This document shows, one piece after another, positions 1-7,428 of a DNA stretch of 12,850 bases. A program made the translations under genes and the position numbers. Position 1 is the first letter of the stretch. Each line of letters opens with the position of its first letter. The notes beneath the pieces are model-generated. The model was not told the DNA's origin and ran no database searches. It saw only the letters and a list, made by a program, of their open reading frames with translations. Origin of the DNA: Bacillota bacterium (GTDB taxonomy: Bacteria; Bacillota; Clostridia; Lachnospirales; Lachnospiraceae); assembly GCA_023411225.1 (NCBI GenBank), contig JAEYPA010000086.1, positions 1 through 12,850 on the forward strand, written 5' to 3'.

Positions 1-1090
1 CATTTCTCTTGCCAAGCTTCCACTCCCCATATTCTACAGAATCAGCAAGGAACATCAGCATAAGTAATTGAATAAACGCCTGTCCAACAAATAAGAATAC
101 CCCGGCAATTCCTATAAAGGTCATGGAACTGGTTGGTGCAAAGAAAAACACCACATAGCCAACGATAACCAATATAGTAGCAAGTTGGTACATCCATCTT
201 CGCTCAAAATGCTTACTGAAAGCTGGAAATATAATAAGAGCAACAATCTGCGATACCCCTAGAATTACAGCAAATATGGAGTACATACCTTCATCTCCAT
301 ATGCGTATTTAAAGAAGTACAAACCAAATCCTGTTGTGGTCATATAGCCAATCATAAAAAGCGCCATAGCAATAGCGGTATACAAAAGCTGATCATTCTT
401 AAAGATGGCCTTAAGCATTCCTCTTAAGTTGGTATGTTCTTCCCCACTATGAAGATGCCTGTTTTCCTGTACTCCCAATAGAGTAATGCTCTGTCCGAAC
501 CACATAATAATTACAACGATAATGGCAAAGACAAAATATCCTTTTTGCATACTACCTAGTTTATCTCCAATTGCAGTGGTAATTGGCACAATTCCTCCTA
601 CCACAAAAAACAAACCAATATTCGCACAAATTCTAGCTACTGCGCCTATTTTCTCCCGCTCCTTTTGGTCAACCGCAAGCGAAGGAAGTAGGGACCAGTA
701 AGAGATATCATTGGTAGTAAAGCTCATACCCCAAAATAAATAAATAATTCCAAAAACAATGATAAATGGTGCCCCACTCAAATGAAAATCTGTAAAGATT
801 AAGACTGTAAAAATGCCAGATAAAATAGCACCGAAAGCAATCCACGGCTTGAACTTACCATATTTGGTATTGGTATTATCAACAATTACCCCCATCACCG
901 GGTCATTTAATGCGTCGAATATTCTTGCACATAATACAATCCCAGTAATCCACCATAAGGTACTTGTTGGAATATCAATGATATCAGTCAGATAAAAGAT
1001 CAAATACATGCTAACCATGGAATATACCATATCTCTTCCAATGGTTCCAAGTCCAAATGTAAAGTGATTCCTATTCTTCTTTTCGTTCAT
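1..1090 (-). CDS. MelB-like GPH-family sugar:cation symporter, C-terminus beyond the left edge
   Basis: This is an inner-membrane symporter of the glycoside-pentoside-hexuronide (GPH) branch of the major facilitator superfamily, expected to import a galactoside with Na+ or H+. The visible 363 residues are mostly hydrophobic helices. The N-terminal part carries Asp20, then ARIFDALNDP (Asp59, Asp63), which match the sugar- and cation-site aspartates of MelB (D19, D55, D59). It is followed by the GKFKPW cytoplasmic loop near residue 79. The last visible residues read DSVEYGEWKLGKR, a typical GPH signature before the final helices. The ATG overlaps the stop of the alpha-galactosidase gene by 4 bp (ATGA), with GGAGGG just upstream inside that gene, so translation is probably coupled. 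An alpha-galactoside such as melibiose or raffinose is the likely cargo; this rests on the neighbour and not on the transporter sequence. Confidence 0.93.
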   Translation of the reverse strand, partial: MNEKKNRNHFTFGLGTIGRDMVYSMVSMYLIFYLTDIIDIPTSTLWWITGIVLCARIFDALNDPVMGVIVDNTNTKYGKFKPWIAFGAILSGIFTVLIFTDFHLSGAPFIIVFGIIYLFWGMSFTTNDISYWSLLPSLAVDQKEREKIGAVARICANIGLFFVVGGIVPITTAIGDKLGSMQKGYFVFAIIVVIIMWFGQSITLLGVQENRHLHSGEEHTNLRGMLKAIFKNDQLLYTAIAMALFMIGYMTTTGFGLYFFKYAYGDEGMYSIFAVILGVSQIVALIIFPAFSKHFERRWMYQLATILVIVGYVVFFFAPTSSMTFIGIAGVFLFVGQAFIQLLMLMFLADSVEYGEWKLGKRN

Positions 1091-3435
1091 AATTGACCCT
1101 CCATTTTCTTCTCCTCTACCACATATAAATTTGATCCAAAATCACCAAGAAGCCTGGTTTGAGGGTTATAATAACTACCCATAAATTGATTATTTAAGAA
1201 GATCCCTGATTCAAATAAATCGCCATACCCTTCATAACACTCTACACAATCCTTCAGACTGAAGAATTTATTCACTGTTCGAAGAATAAATCCATCTGGG
1301 TTTAACTCGATTGGTAGAATATGCTTTACTAATCCTCCGAAACGTTTCACAAACAGACGTTGTTCCTTTGTTGTTAGTACATAGGCTTTATCTTTATTCA
1401 AGCCTAAAACTCTAAGAGTATCAAAACTTTCACTAGCCTTCGCTTGTGTCTGAAAGAAACCAGTGATTGAATGATCCTTTGTTTCATCCAGGCATTGCCA
1501 TTGCACCTTATTGTCCTTTCCATAAGTTATACGATAATGTCTCCCATACTGTAATGTCCTTCGATGCATTTTGTAAAAAGCAATCTGTTCTTTGATTTCG
1601 TCTCTTTCAACCTTTGATAAATACTTTAAATCCAGTTCATATCCAAGACAACCAAAGCAGGCCACATTAAATCTTGTGGAGAGGGGCGTATCCCGTAAGG
1701 TTTGCTGATGGGGTGCCATGGATACATGGGCTCCCATTGTAGACAAGGGATAAAGGTAGGATAAGCCTTCCTGAATCTGAAGTCGTTCCACCGGATCGGT
1801 GTCATCCGATGCCCAAATCTGTGGTGAATAGCATAACATTCCGAGATCGAAACGATTACCTCCGCTAGAACAACTCTCTAACAATATGTGTGGCCTTTGA
1901 TAGAAAATACGTTCTAACACCTGATAAAGTCCTATTATATAACGATGATAGAATTCCCCCTGATTCATTAGAACCTCGGAATAGACCTCGCTCATATGTC
2001 GGTTCATATCCCATTTCACATAATCAATGTCATTTTCATCTAATATGCTCCCAACTTGCTTCACGACATAATCCCTTACTTCCGGATTACATAGATCAAG
2101 TACAAGTTGATTTCTTCCAAGGGTCGGCTTCTTCTCCGGTAACCTAACAGCATACTCTGGATGTAACCTAAATAAGTCACTATCCTCATTTACCATCTCC
2201 GGCTCAAACCAAAGACCGAATCTCATATTTAGCTTATGTATCTTATGGGCAAATTTCTTCAAGCCTGACGGAAGCTTTTTCCGATTTACCGTATAATCTC
2301 CAAGTCCTGCTTTATCATTATTACGATTACCAAACCAACCATCATCTAAGACAAACATTTCAACACCCAGCTTTTTCGCCCTACGTGCTAATCGAAGTAG
2401 TTTCCGCTGGGTAAACTTAAAAAAACAAGCTTCCCAATTATTAAGAAGTACCGGTCTTTCTTTTCCTTTCCAGTCGCCTCTGACAATATGCTCATTGATA
2501 AAATTATGAAAATTATGACTCATACCATGAAACCCATCCTTACTAAAGGTCATGATGGCTTCTGGTGTCTCAAACTGTTCTCCTTTATGTAAATCCCATT
2601 CAAAGCAATGAGGATTGATACCTAACTCTATTCTAGTCAGTTGCTGATTGCTTAACTCCACGCATCCAAAGTGATTCCCACTATAGATTAAATTAAAACC
2701 ATATACGAAGCCACTATCTTCACTTGCCGACTCCTCCGCTAATAAAAATCCAGGATTGTGTCTGTTGCTACTGCCCCCTGTTGTAGAGGAGTTCACGTAC
2801 ATCCCATAATTGATTGCACGGTCATGACGATGAGCTTCCTTACTCCAGCCTCCATCAAAGGTCACCATCTTAAAGTTACGATTTGGCAAATCCATCATCA
2901 TACTCATGATTCTTCGAATTGTAACTGTTTTCTCGTCCTCATTTATTAGTACTGCTCGTCTTGTTACGGTATCTGTCGTTTCATAGACTGTATAATAGAG
3001 CCTTAGTACCACCTTGCTAGATATTTCCGTAAGGGTAATCTCTAAAGTCTCACTATCATCCTCTTTTCCATATGCTGTAGGTAAAGTTTCCATTGGCACA
3101 TAGCCTTTCATCACCCTGTGAGATGAATATATAAAATCATTAATGAAGCTGGTATCCGGCATTTTCAATTCAAGGGGACTATACCTAAAGTCTCCTCTTC
3201 CAATTCCAGACCATTCCAGGCACATATTATCCAAGCAATAATTCTCATCAGATTGGTCATATACGATGGAAGATCCAATCGTGGCAGATCGCTTTACATA
3301 TAAAGCTTCCACTGACTGCTCCTTCAAAAATGGTCCATAGTAAATGTGTTCTAAGTGTCCAAACTTAGTTACCCCAAACCAATAACTTGTCCCTTTTGTA
3401 TCAAGTCGGAAAATCTGTTCCTTAACTGATATCAA
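1087..3435 (-). CDS. Alpha-galactosidase, glycoside hydrolase family 36
   Basis: This 782-residue retaining alpha-galactosidase should release galactose from alpha-1,6-galactosides (melibiose, raffinose-type sugars). It is of the usual long bacterial GH36 size. An N-terminal beta-sandwich domain (about 1-325) is followed by the TIM barrel with NNWEACFF (332-339), LDDGWFGNR (363-371) and LWFEPEMVN (408-416). KWDMNRH holds the presumed nucleophile Asp476, SCSSGGNRFD lies at 521-530, and WASDDTD (541-547) holds the presumed acid/base Asp. There is no signal peptide, so it acts in the cytoplasm on sugar imported by the symporter. The start is TTG, chosen because GAAGGAGGGG sits 5-7 nt upstream and the nearby upstream ATG runs into a stop after six codons. 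It is the first gene of a two-gene (or longer) operon with the symporter. No regulator gene is visible. Confidence 0.95.
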   Translation of the reverse strand: MISVKEQIFRLDTKGTSYWFGVTKFGHLEHIYYGPFLKEQSVEALYVKRSATIGSSIVYDQSDENYCLDNMCLEWSGIGRGDFRYSPLELKMPDTSFINDFIYSSHRVMKGYVPMETLPTAYGKEDDSETLEITLTEISSKVVLRLYYTVYETTDTVTRRAVLINEDEKTVTIRRIMSMMMDLPNRNFKMVTFDGGWSKEAHRHDRAINYGMYVNSSTTGGSSNRHNPGFLLAEESASEDSGFVYGFNLIYSGNHFGCVELSNQQLTRIELGINPHCFEWDLHKGEQFETPEAIMTFSKDGFHGMSHNFHNFINEHIVRGDWKGKERPVLLNNWEACFFKFTQRKLLRLARRAKKLGVEMFVLDDGWFGNRNNDKAGLGDYTVNRKKLPSGLKKFAHKIHKLNMRFGLWFEPEMVNEDSDLFRLHPEYAVRLPEKKPTLGRNQLVLDLCNPEVRDYVVKQVGSILDENDIDYVKWDMNRHMSEVYSEVLMNQGEFYHRYIIGLYQVLERIFYQRPHILLESCSSGGNRFDLGMLCYSPQIWASDDTDPVERLQIQEGLSYLYPLSTMGAHVSMAPHQQTLRDTPLSTRFNVACFGCLGYELDLKYLSKVERDEIKEQIAFYKMHRRTLQYGRHYRITYGKDNKVQWQCLDETKDHSITGFFQTQAKASESFDTLRVLGLNKDKAYVLTTKEQRLFVKRFGGLVKHILPIELNPDGFILRTVNKFFSLKDCVECYEGYGDLFESGIFLNNQFMGSYYNPQTRLLGDFGSNLYVVEEKKMEGQL

Positions 3436-3482
3436 CCAAACCCCTCCTTCATCACTGTAATATATTATTTACTCTTATTCTA

Positions 3483-3491
3483 ATTATAACA
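3483..3491 (-). promoter_or_regulatory. Extended -10 promoter for the galactosidase operon
   Basis: On the minus strand TGTTATAAT is a perfect -10 with an extended TG element, about 48 nt upstream of the TTG start. No good -35 is seen at 16-18 nt, which is acceptable for an extended -10 promoter. It lies in the divergent gap shared with the GH25-LysM gene. Confidence 0.5.
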
Positions 3492-3583
3492 CCTTTTATA
3501 TGTCTATACTCTATTTACTTGTTTAAGCAGACATCTAGCCATAAAATGAGTATTGTACTGCTGTCATCTGTTCATATTTTTTG

Positions 3584-3612
3584 TAACATTATATCATTAC
3601 AAGTCATAGAAT
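3584..3612 (+). promoter_or_regulatory. Sporulation-type (sigmaE or sigmaK) promoter for the GH25-LysM gene
   Basis: TAACATT (3584-3590), a 14-nt spacer and CATAGAAT (3605-3612) match the Bacillus sigmaE consensus (KMATATT, 14-15 nt, CATACA-T) at 6 of 7 -35 bases and all but one specified -10 base. The same stretch also fits sigmaK (mACm, 16-17 nt, CATAnnnTA) with one mismatch. The predicted transcript would begin about 25 nt before the chosen ATG, just ahead of its AAAGGAG site. No convincing housekeeping promoter was seen here. Confidence 0.5.
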
Positions 3613-3644
3613 GTAGTATCAACTCTAAAGGAGCAAATATATAT

Positions 3645-4805
3645 ATGGATCCTTCAAATAATGACATTCGTGAAGGTATAGACGTCAGTTCCTATCAAGG
3701 AACGATAGACTTCAATCGTGTCCGTGAAGACGGTAGGAACTATGTAATTATCCGAGCAACAATTGGCGAGAACCAAGTTGACAGAAGATTCAGAACCAAT
3801 TACGAGAATGCAAAAGCTGCCAGATTAAATGTTGGTTTTTACCATTTTCTAGATGCAACAACTGTTTCTTCTGCAAGACTACAAGCTCAATTCTTTGCAT
3901 CTGAAATAAGTGGATTAGAACCAGAAATTAAGCTTGCAATGGATTTAGGTACAAATTATGGCTTATCTAATTCTTTGTTTAATCAAATTGCATTAGCATT
4001 CCTAGAGCGAGTAAATGAGTTAACAGATAAAGATGTTATTGTATATAGCGATGCTTCTAAAGCAAGAAGTATTTATAGCACTACAGTGGCTAACTCCTAT
4101 CCTCTTTGGGTAGCAGATTATGATACCAACGAACCTGAGGATACAAGGTGGGATGTCTGGGAAGGTTGGCAATATAGTGATGTAGGCCGAGTAGATGGCA
4201 TATCTGGTGATGTTGATTTGGACCGTTATACTACTGATATTCTACTATCTGATACATCTTCCATTAGAAATTCAACATCACCTCATAGCACATCCACCCG
4301 CTATAACATCATCTATTATACCGTGGTTAGAGGGGATACGTTATCCAGTATTGCCAGGCGTTTCAATACAACCGTCTCTGTATTAGTCAGATTAAATAAT
4401 ATTAGTAATCCTGACTTAATTTTCGTTGGAGAGAAACTCAAAGTACCTGCAAGTTCCACCCCTTTAGGCAGCATCTATACCGTAGTTAAAGGGGATACGC
4501 TATCCAGTATCGCCAGACGCTTCAACACATCCGTAGGCACATTAGTAGCTCTTAATAATATAAGCAATCCTAATCTAATATTGGTTGGGCAGCAATTGAC
4601 ACTTCCAACAAACACAAGCACAGATATCATAACAACATATACCATTAAAGCCGGAGATACTCTATCTGGAATTGCAAAAAAACACAAAACGAAAGTATCT
4701 ACTTTACTCGGTCTTAATACTAATGTTACTCGGAATGTAAATCTAATTCGTGTCGGTCAAATTCTTGAACTTCCATCCGTTCAGTATCTAACAAATACAA
4801 ATTAA
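3645..4805 (+). CDS. GH25 (lysozyme-like) protein with three C-terminal LysM repeats; catalytic Glu replaced by Gly
   Basis: The 386-residue protein has a GH25 fold (about 8-205) and three LysM peptidoglycan-binding repeats (about 224-268, 278-321, 332-377), each beginning YTV/YTI..GDTLS. GH25 landmarks are GIDVSSYQG (Asp13), VGFYHF, PLWVADY and the ISGDVDLD strand. The active-site D-x-E motif reads MDLG (99-102): Asp100 is kept but the acid/base Glu position is Gly102, so muramidase activity is doubtful. There is no signal peptide. The reading frame stays open upstream to a TTG at 3519, but ATG 3645 is preferred: AAAGGAG lies 11 nt before it and homology starts right after it. The sporulation-type promoter suggests expression in the mother cell and a role on the spore surface or cortex; this is inference. 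A terminator follows closely. Confidence 0.9.
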   Translation: MDPSNNDIREGIDVSSYQGTIDFNRVREDGRNYVIIRATIGENQVDRRFRTNYENAKAARLNVGFYHFLDATTVSSARLQAQFFASEISGLEPEIKLAMDLGTNYGLSNSLFNQIALAFLERVNELTDKDVIVYSDASKARSIYSTTVANSYPLWVADYDTNEPEDTRWDVWEGWQYSDVGRVDGISGDVDLDRYTTDILLSDTSSIRNSTSPHSTSTRYNIIYYTVVRGDTLSSIARRFNTTVSVLVRLNNISNPDLIFVGEKLKVPASSTPLGSIYTVVKGDTLSSIARRFNTSVGTLVALNNISNPNLILVGQQLTLPTNTSTDIITTYTIKAGDTLSGIAKKHKTKVSTLLGLNTNVTRNVNLIRVGQILELPSVQYLTNTN

Positions 4806-4830
4806 CAGGGTTTCTTCTATCATAGCAAAT

Positions 4831-4872
4831 GGGCAGATGGCTCTCAAATTGAGCCTTCTGCCCTCTTATTTC
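4831..4872 (+). terminator. Rho-independent terminator of the GH25-LysM gene
   Basis: A 13-bp stem with one mismatch (GGGCAGATGGCTC pairing with GAGCCTTCTGCCC) and a 7-nt loop is followed by a T-rich tail (TCTTATTTC). It begins 25 nt after the stop codon. Confidence 0.85.
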
Positions 4873-5066
4873 CTAAACCAAAACTTTTCTCATAAACATC
4901 TCCATGAGCTGAACCAATGGGGTATTGTCAAAAAGTAATCCTCCACAATCCTTAAAGCCTTGTTTTCTATAAACTTCCTCTACGTAGATTAAATTCATAA
5001 AAGGTAAATTATCCCATAAGATACAATGACCATTACCCCTATTCGTTTATCATATTTAACCATCAT
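4873..5066 (-). pseudogene. GNAT N-acetyltransferase remnant with internal deletion
   Basis: A frame on the minus strand reads GHCILWDNLPFMN, LIYVEEVYRKQG, then FKDCGGLLFDNTPL to a TAG at 4873. WDNLPFMNLIYVEE.YRKQG is the typical GNAT core strand leading into the acetyl-CoA loop, but the text jumps from YRKQG straight to GFKDCGG, the last conserved block. About 40-50 residues covering the CoA loop and following helices are therefore missing. Upstream, a GGGGGA site and ATGATG (5061-5066) open a different frame (MMVKYDKRIG), so a frameshift is also needed. It is non-functional as an acetyltransferase. It lies immediately upstream of, and opposite to, small-peptide cassette copy 1. Confidence 0.7.
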
Positions 5067-5112
5067 TCAATCCCCCTGTTCTAATTTTTGTGGATATGGC
5101 ATCTGATATTCT

Positions 5113-5126
5113 ATATGTAGCCAAGA
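5113..5126 (+). promoter_or_regulatory. Conserved promoter-like box of small-peptide cassette, copy 1
   Basis: TATATGTAGCCAAG recurs exactly at 10289 and 9042. In copy 1 and copy 2 it sits about 45-60 nt before a small hydrophobic ORF. TATATG can serve as a -10 element, with TTGTGG (5088) as a poor -35 at a 19-nt gap. ATCTGATA is also shared just upstream (5101-5108 here). The downstream CCAAG would then be the transcript start region. Confidence 0.5.
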
Positions 5127-5173
5127 TACATTGCAGAAATTCCACTTTTAGTTTTCTGAAAGTAGGTGATTCT

Positions 5174-5263
5174 ATGTCTAAAATAGAAGTACTCACATTA
5201 CTTCTAGTGCTAAGTAGTTTCTTAGAATTAATAATTGCACTAATATCCCTTGCTTTAAAATAG
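5174..5263 (+). CDS. 29-residue hydrophobic peptide, candidate type I toxin (cassette copy 1)
   Basis: The ATG start has AGTAGGTGATT as ribosome site 4-5 nt upstream. The peptide is MSKIEVLTLLLVLSSF plus LELIIALISLALK. A short polar N-terminus leads into one membrane span of about 20 residues and a Lys end. This is the shape of holin-like or TxpA/Fst-type toxins of type I toxin-antitoxin loci, which damage the cell's own membrane and are held off by an antisense RNA. That it is real is supported by the homologous cassette at 10289-10553, with the same ribosome-site spacing, similar 3' block and same terminator. All gene neighbours lie on the other strand. No antisense RNA promoter was identified with confidence, so the toxin role is inference. 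A secreted or regulatory membrane peptide is the alternative. Confidence 0.65.
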   Translation: MSKIEVLTLLLVLSSFLELIIALISLALK

Positions 5264-5278
5264 TACCCATATTTTAGG

Positions 5279-5341
5279 CGGATAAGTATTTAAAAATGTG
5301 GGGCCTACGAAAGTATGAATTCCTGTAATCTTCTTGGTCGG
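5279..5341 (+). other. Conserved 3' untranslated block of cassette copy 1
   Basis: Between the peptide stop and the terminator, copy 1 shares ordered blocks with copy 2: GGATAAGTATT, ATG.GGG, TACGAAAGTA (5306-5315), GAATT, TCTTGG.CGGGCAAGGGAG. No coding potential is shared here. TAC-GAAA-GTA could form a tiny GNRA-type hairpin. In type I toxin-antitoxin loci this is where antisense RNA or long-range pairing usually acts; that is inference. Confidence 0.5.
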
Positions 5342-5376
5342 GCAAGGGAGATTACTGCTCCCTTGCTTTTATTATT
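5342..5376 (+). terminator. Terminator of small-peptide cassette copy 1
   Basis: A perfect 9-bp stem (GCAAGGGAG with CTCCCTTGC, 7-nt loop) is followed by TTTTATTATT. The same stem and tail end copy 2, with a different loop sequence, showing that the hairpin is conserved. Confidence 0.9.
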
Positions 5377-5422
5377 GCCTTATGTTGAATAATCTAATCG
5401 AAATTATACATATTATGCTGAA

Positions 5423-5689
5423 TTAATAATAAAAAGGTAGCTGCAATGCTATAACCAAGGCACGTGCGCCTACAGAAATCACTTCATCATCTGCTCGAAA
5501 CCAGGTCATGATGGGTATGGGAAATAGAAATGCCACTACGGCAAATATAGAGCATATCCTTGTTCCGGCAATACTTGAGAGTAAAAACGCTTTCTTTACT
5601 CTTTCTCGTTTTCCCACTCCGTAACAATATCCCGCAATTGGCTGGTATCCTTACCCTATTCCTAAAACAATAAAATAGGCTTTCTTCCT
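5423..5689 (-). pseudogene. MATE-family multidrug efflux remnant
   Basis: The minus strand encodes FIVLGIG, a stop, then GYQPIAGYCYGVGKRERVKKAF and about 50 further residues with one clear membrane span (SIFAVVAFLFPIPIMTWF) up to a TAA at 5423. VLG.GQG.QP..G.NYG followed by a basic loop is a hallmark of the middle of MATE efflux pumps (normally about 450 residues). The in-frame TAA (GGGTAAGGA) stands where this family has Gln, consistent with a CAA-to-TAA nonsense change. Both ends of the protein are gone. It is a fragment of roughly 85 residues with no ribosome site of its own. Confidence 0.75.
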
Positions 5690-5794
5690 GAGATTTTGGA
5701 TTTTATAGTATTCCAGCTCCTTTCCGTAATAAACTATAGATATATAATATAAGCTATATTTTTATTAGCCTGACTCAATATAACTTTAACCATA

Positions 5795-7219
5795 CTAACT
5801 TATCTCAATATTATCATAGAAAAACTCAAAAATACTATTCCACCTAATACTTAAAGTCGGATCCTCGTGATCATATCTAAGAACAGTGTGCTTTGGCTCT
5901 AGAAGAATACTGTCTCCATTTACAGCTTGTCCAATGACAGTACATGTAAGCAACTGTGGCATATCCATTAACAGTCTCTCCTCTGTCTGGATCTCTGTAA
6001 GAAATTCTCTTGTTTCAATCGCCACCTTCTCAAAGGCATAGTACTCTATCTCATCAGAAATATAGCCTCCATTGGAAATCCGGTAATAAGGTACTATGCA
6101 TTCCAATTCTGTACCCAGTAAGTGATCCGCAACTGACCGTTTTAGAGGTTTGTGATACTGTTCTTCATTTTCTTTCTTCGCCTGGCGCAATGTCTTTAGT
6201 GTTATTTTCTCTGTTGGTTCGTACACCGGGCGTTTTTTCTTTTCCCGATCTGCCTGTAATTTGCTCAATTCCTCCTGTGACTTTAACTCCGGAAACTGTT
6301 TTGGTTGACATTCCTCAATCAGAAGGCTATGAATTTTCTCATCAAAATACAATACTGGGATAAGTTCTTTCTGACGCAATACCCTTTCTTCAACCAGTTT
6401 CTCTGCCGCTGATTGTCGAATAAGGACTTCCAAATGCTCACCATGCGTTAAATATGCAAAATCCGTATCTGGTACTCCATTTTGATCTATCATAATTGGA
6501 ATGCATGCGTAAAGATAGTCATCCATAATACTCTCAAGGAAAGTCAGATGCCCTCCATCCCAATCTGCCTGGCGATAAAGGTTCAACAACCCCTCTCTGT
6601 CATAAGGGATCCGTTTATATTGCTCTCTTCTTGTCTTCCTATCTATTCCATAATATTTATAACTGGTTTTATCAAATGCCTCCGATGCCCCTGCAATCCT
6701 AGATACCATTTTTTCAGGTATTAAGCTATAGTAAGCGGGAGCCTGATAACGACCATCATCCGGAATCCATGCAAACGTAACTCCCTTCATCTTATTGTCC
6801 TGACATACTTTAACAAAATCTGGTGAAACTGCTGGTAACTTTGAAAAGAATTCAAACAAGTGGCATCCCTTCGGTACTTTATATCCTTTTATCGTAGCAA
6901 CTCCCATTTTTTCGTATTTTTCATTTTCTACACCATCATTAAAATCCAGCTTGATCTGTGGCTCTAATAGGTACCACTCTGTCTCCACATCATAAATACG
7001 CTTTTCATAAGTTCCCCTAAGGAAAAAATGCTCTCTATCTGCTTTTTCTCGAATTTGTCTTAAAAGTTCTAAGTCTTCCTGACTTTGAAGTGTCATACTC
7101 GTCCATCCCACACAATCACATTTCATTCCAAAAGAATGGACAAATTCTCTTCTTTCTGTATAATCATTCTCTTTAAATGATCCATCCGCAATCCAATCAA
7201 GTTCTTCTTCTATCCTCAT
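5795..7219 (-). CDS. 474-residue cytoplasmic protein of unrecognised family
   Basis: I do not recognise this protein. It has an ATG start with GGGGAAG about 9 nt upstream, an intact frame and ordinary codon use. There is no signal peptide and no membrane span, and it is acidic and aromatic-rich. Visible points are a Cys-x-Cys (34/36), a central region reading IKGYKVPKGCHLFEF then PAVSPDFVKVCQDNK and GVTFAWIPDDGRY, and a charged, probably helical Lys/Glu-rich linker (about 310-355). A C-terminal domain ends IRWNSIFEFFYDNIEIS. The style (soluble, multi-segment, beside a small remnant ORF) is like stand-alone immunity or SMI1-type proteins of polymorphic toxin systems; this is a weak guess without a diagnostic motif. 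No toxin gene is present in the window. No clear promoter or terminator was found. Confidence 0.85.
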   Translation of the reverse strand: MRIEEELDWIADGSFKENDYTERREFVHSFGMKCDCVGWTSMTLQSQEDLELLRQIREKADREHFFLRGTYEKRIYDVETEWYLLEPQIKLDFNDGVENEKYEKMGVATIKGYKVPKGCHLFEFFSKLPAVSPDFVKVCQDNKMKGVTFAWIPDDGRYQAPAYYSLIPEKMVSRIAGASEAFDKTSYKYYGIDRKTRREQYKRIPYDREGLLNLYRQADWDGGHLTFLESIMDDYLYACIPIMIDQNGVPDTDFAYLTHGEHLEVLIRQSAAEKLVEERVLRQKELIPVLYFDEKIHSLLIEECQPKQFPELKSQEELSKLQADREKKKRPVYEPTEKITLKTLRQAKKENEEQYHKPLKRSVADHLLGTELECIVPYYRISNGGYISDEIEYYAFEKVAIETREFLTEIQTEERLLMDMPQLLTCTVIGQAVNGDSILLEPKHTVLRYDHEDPTLSIRWNSIFEFFYDNIEIS

Positions 7220-7279
7220 ATTCTACTTCCCCTTCTCCTTAATAAATTCTCTTTAATTACATTTAATCACAGCAAATAC

Positions 7280-7366
7280 CTATGTCCACTTGTTTTCCAA
7301 ATCAAATATATAAGCCTCCCACTCATCATCAAAACAGGATGCATTTATATCTTCTGATAAATACAA
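7280..7366 (-). CDS. 28-residue acidic ORF, or the tail of a lost gene
   Basis: A TTG start lies 9 nt after a perfect AGGAGG (7376-7381). It encodes (M)YLSEDINASC then FDDEWEAYIFDLENKWT, an acidic, aromatic-rich, well-composed sequence ending 60 nt before the 474-residue gene on the same strand. It may be a genuine micro-ORF. It may equally be the C-terminal remnant of a larger protein, since a second ATG with its own AGGAG site at 7398-7400 opens another frame (MYNLKLQE) across the same DNA, which looks like a frameshift scar. No family was recognised. Confidence 0.35.
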   Translation of the reverse strand: MYLSEDINASCFDDEWEAYIFDLENKWT

Positions 7367-7428
7367 ATAGCCTTACCTCCTGCAATTTCAAGTTGTACAT
7401 TAAACTATCTCCTCTCCATTATGTAACG

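Noticed and set aside
486..995. Two plus-strand open frames of 60-71 residues
   Set aside because: They are antisense to the symporter, which reads as a clean GPH protein.
1890..2147. 85-residue plus-strand open frame
   Set aside because: It lies wholly antisense to the conserved catalytic part of the GH36 gene.
3581..3606. TGTAAC near the GH25 gene as a second ECF sigma target
   Set aside because: No CGTC or CGAC follows at 16-17 nt; the sigmaE/sigmaK reading fits better.
3519..3644. Upstream extension of the GH25-LysM protein from a TTG at 3519
   Set aside because: There is no ribosome site, the extra 42 residues are not a signal peptide, and the sporulation-type promoter and AAAGGAG lie downstream of it.
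6010..6363. 117-residue plus-strand open frame
   Set aside because: It is a shadow of the 474-residue gene on the other strand, with low-complexity composition and no ribosome site.
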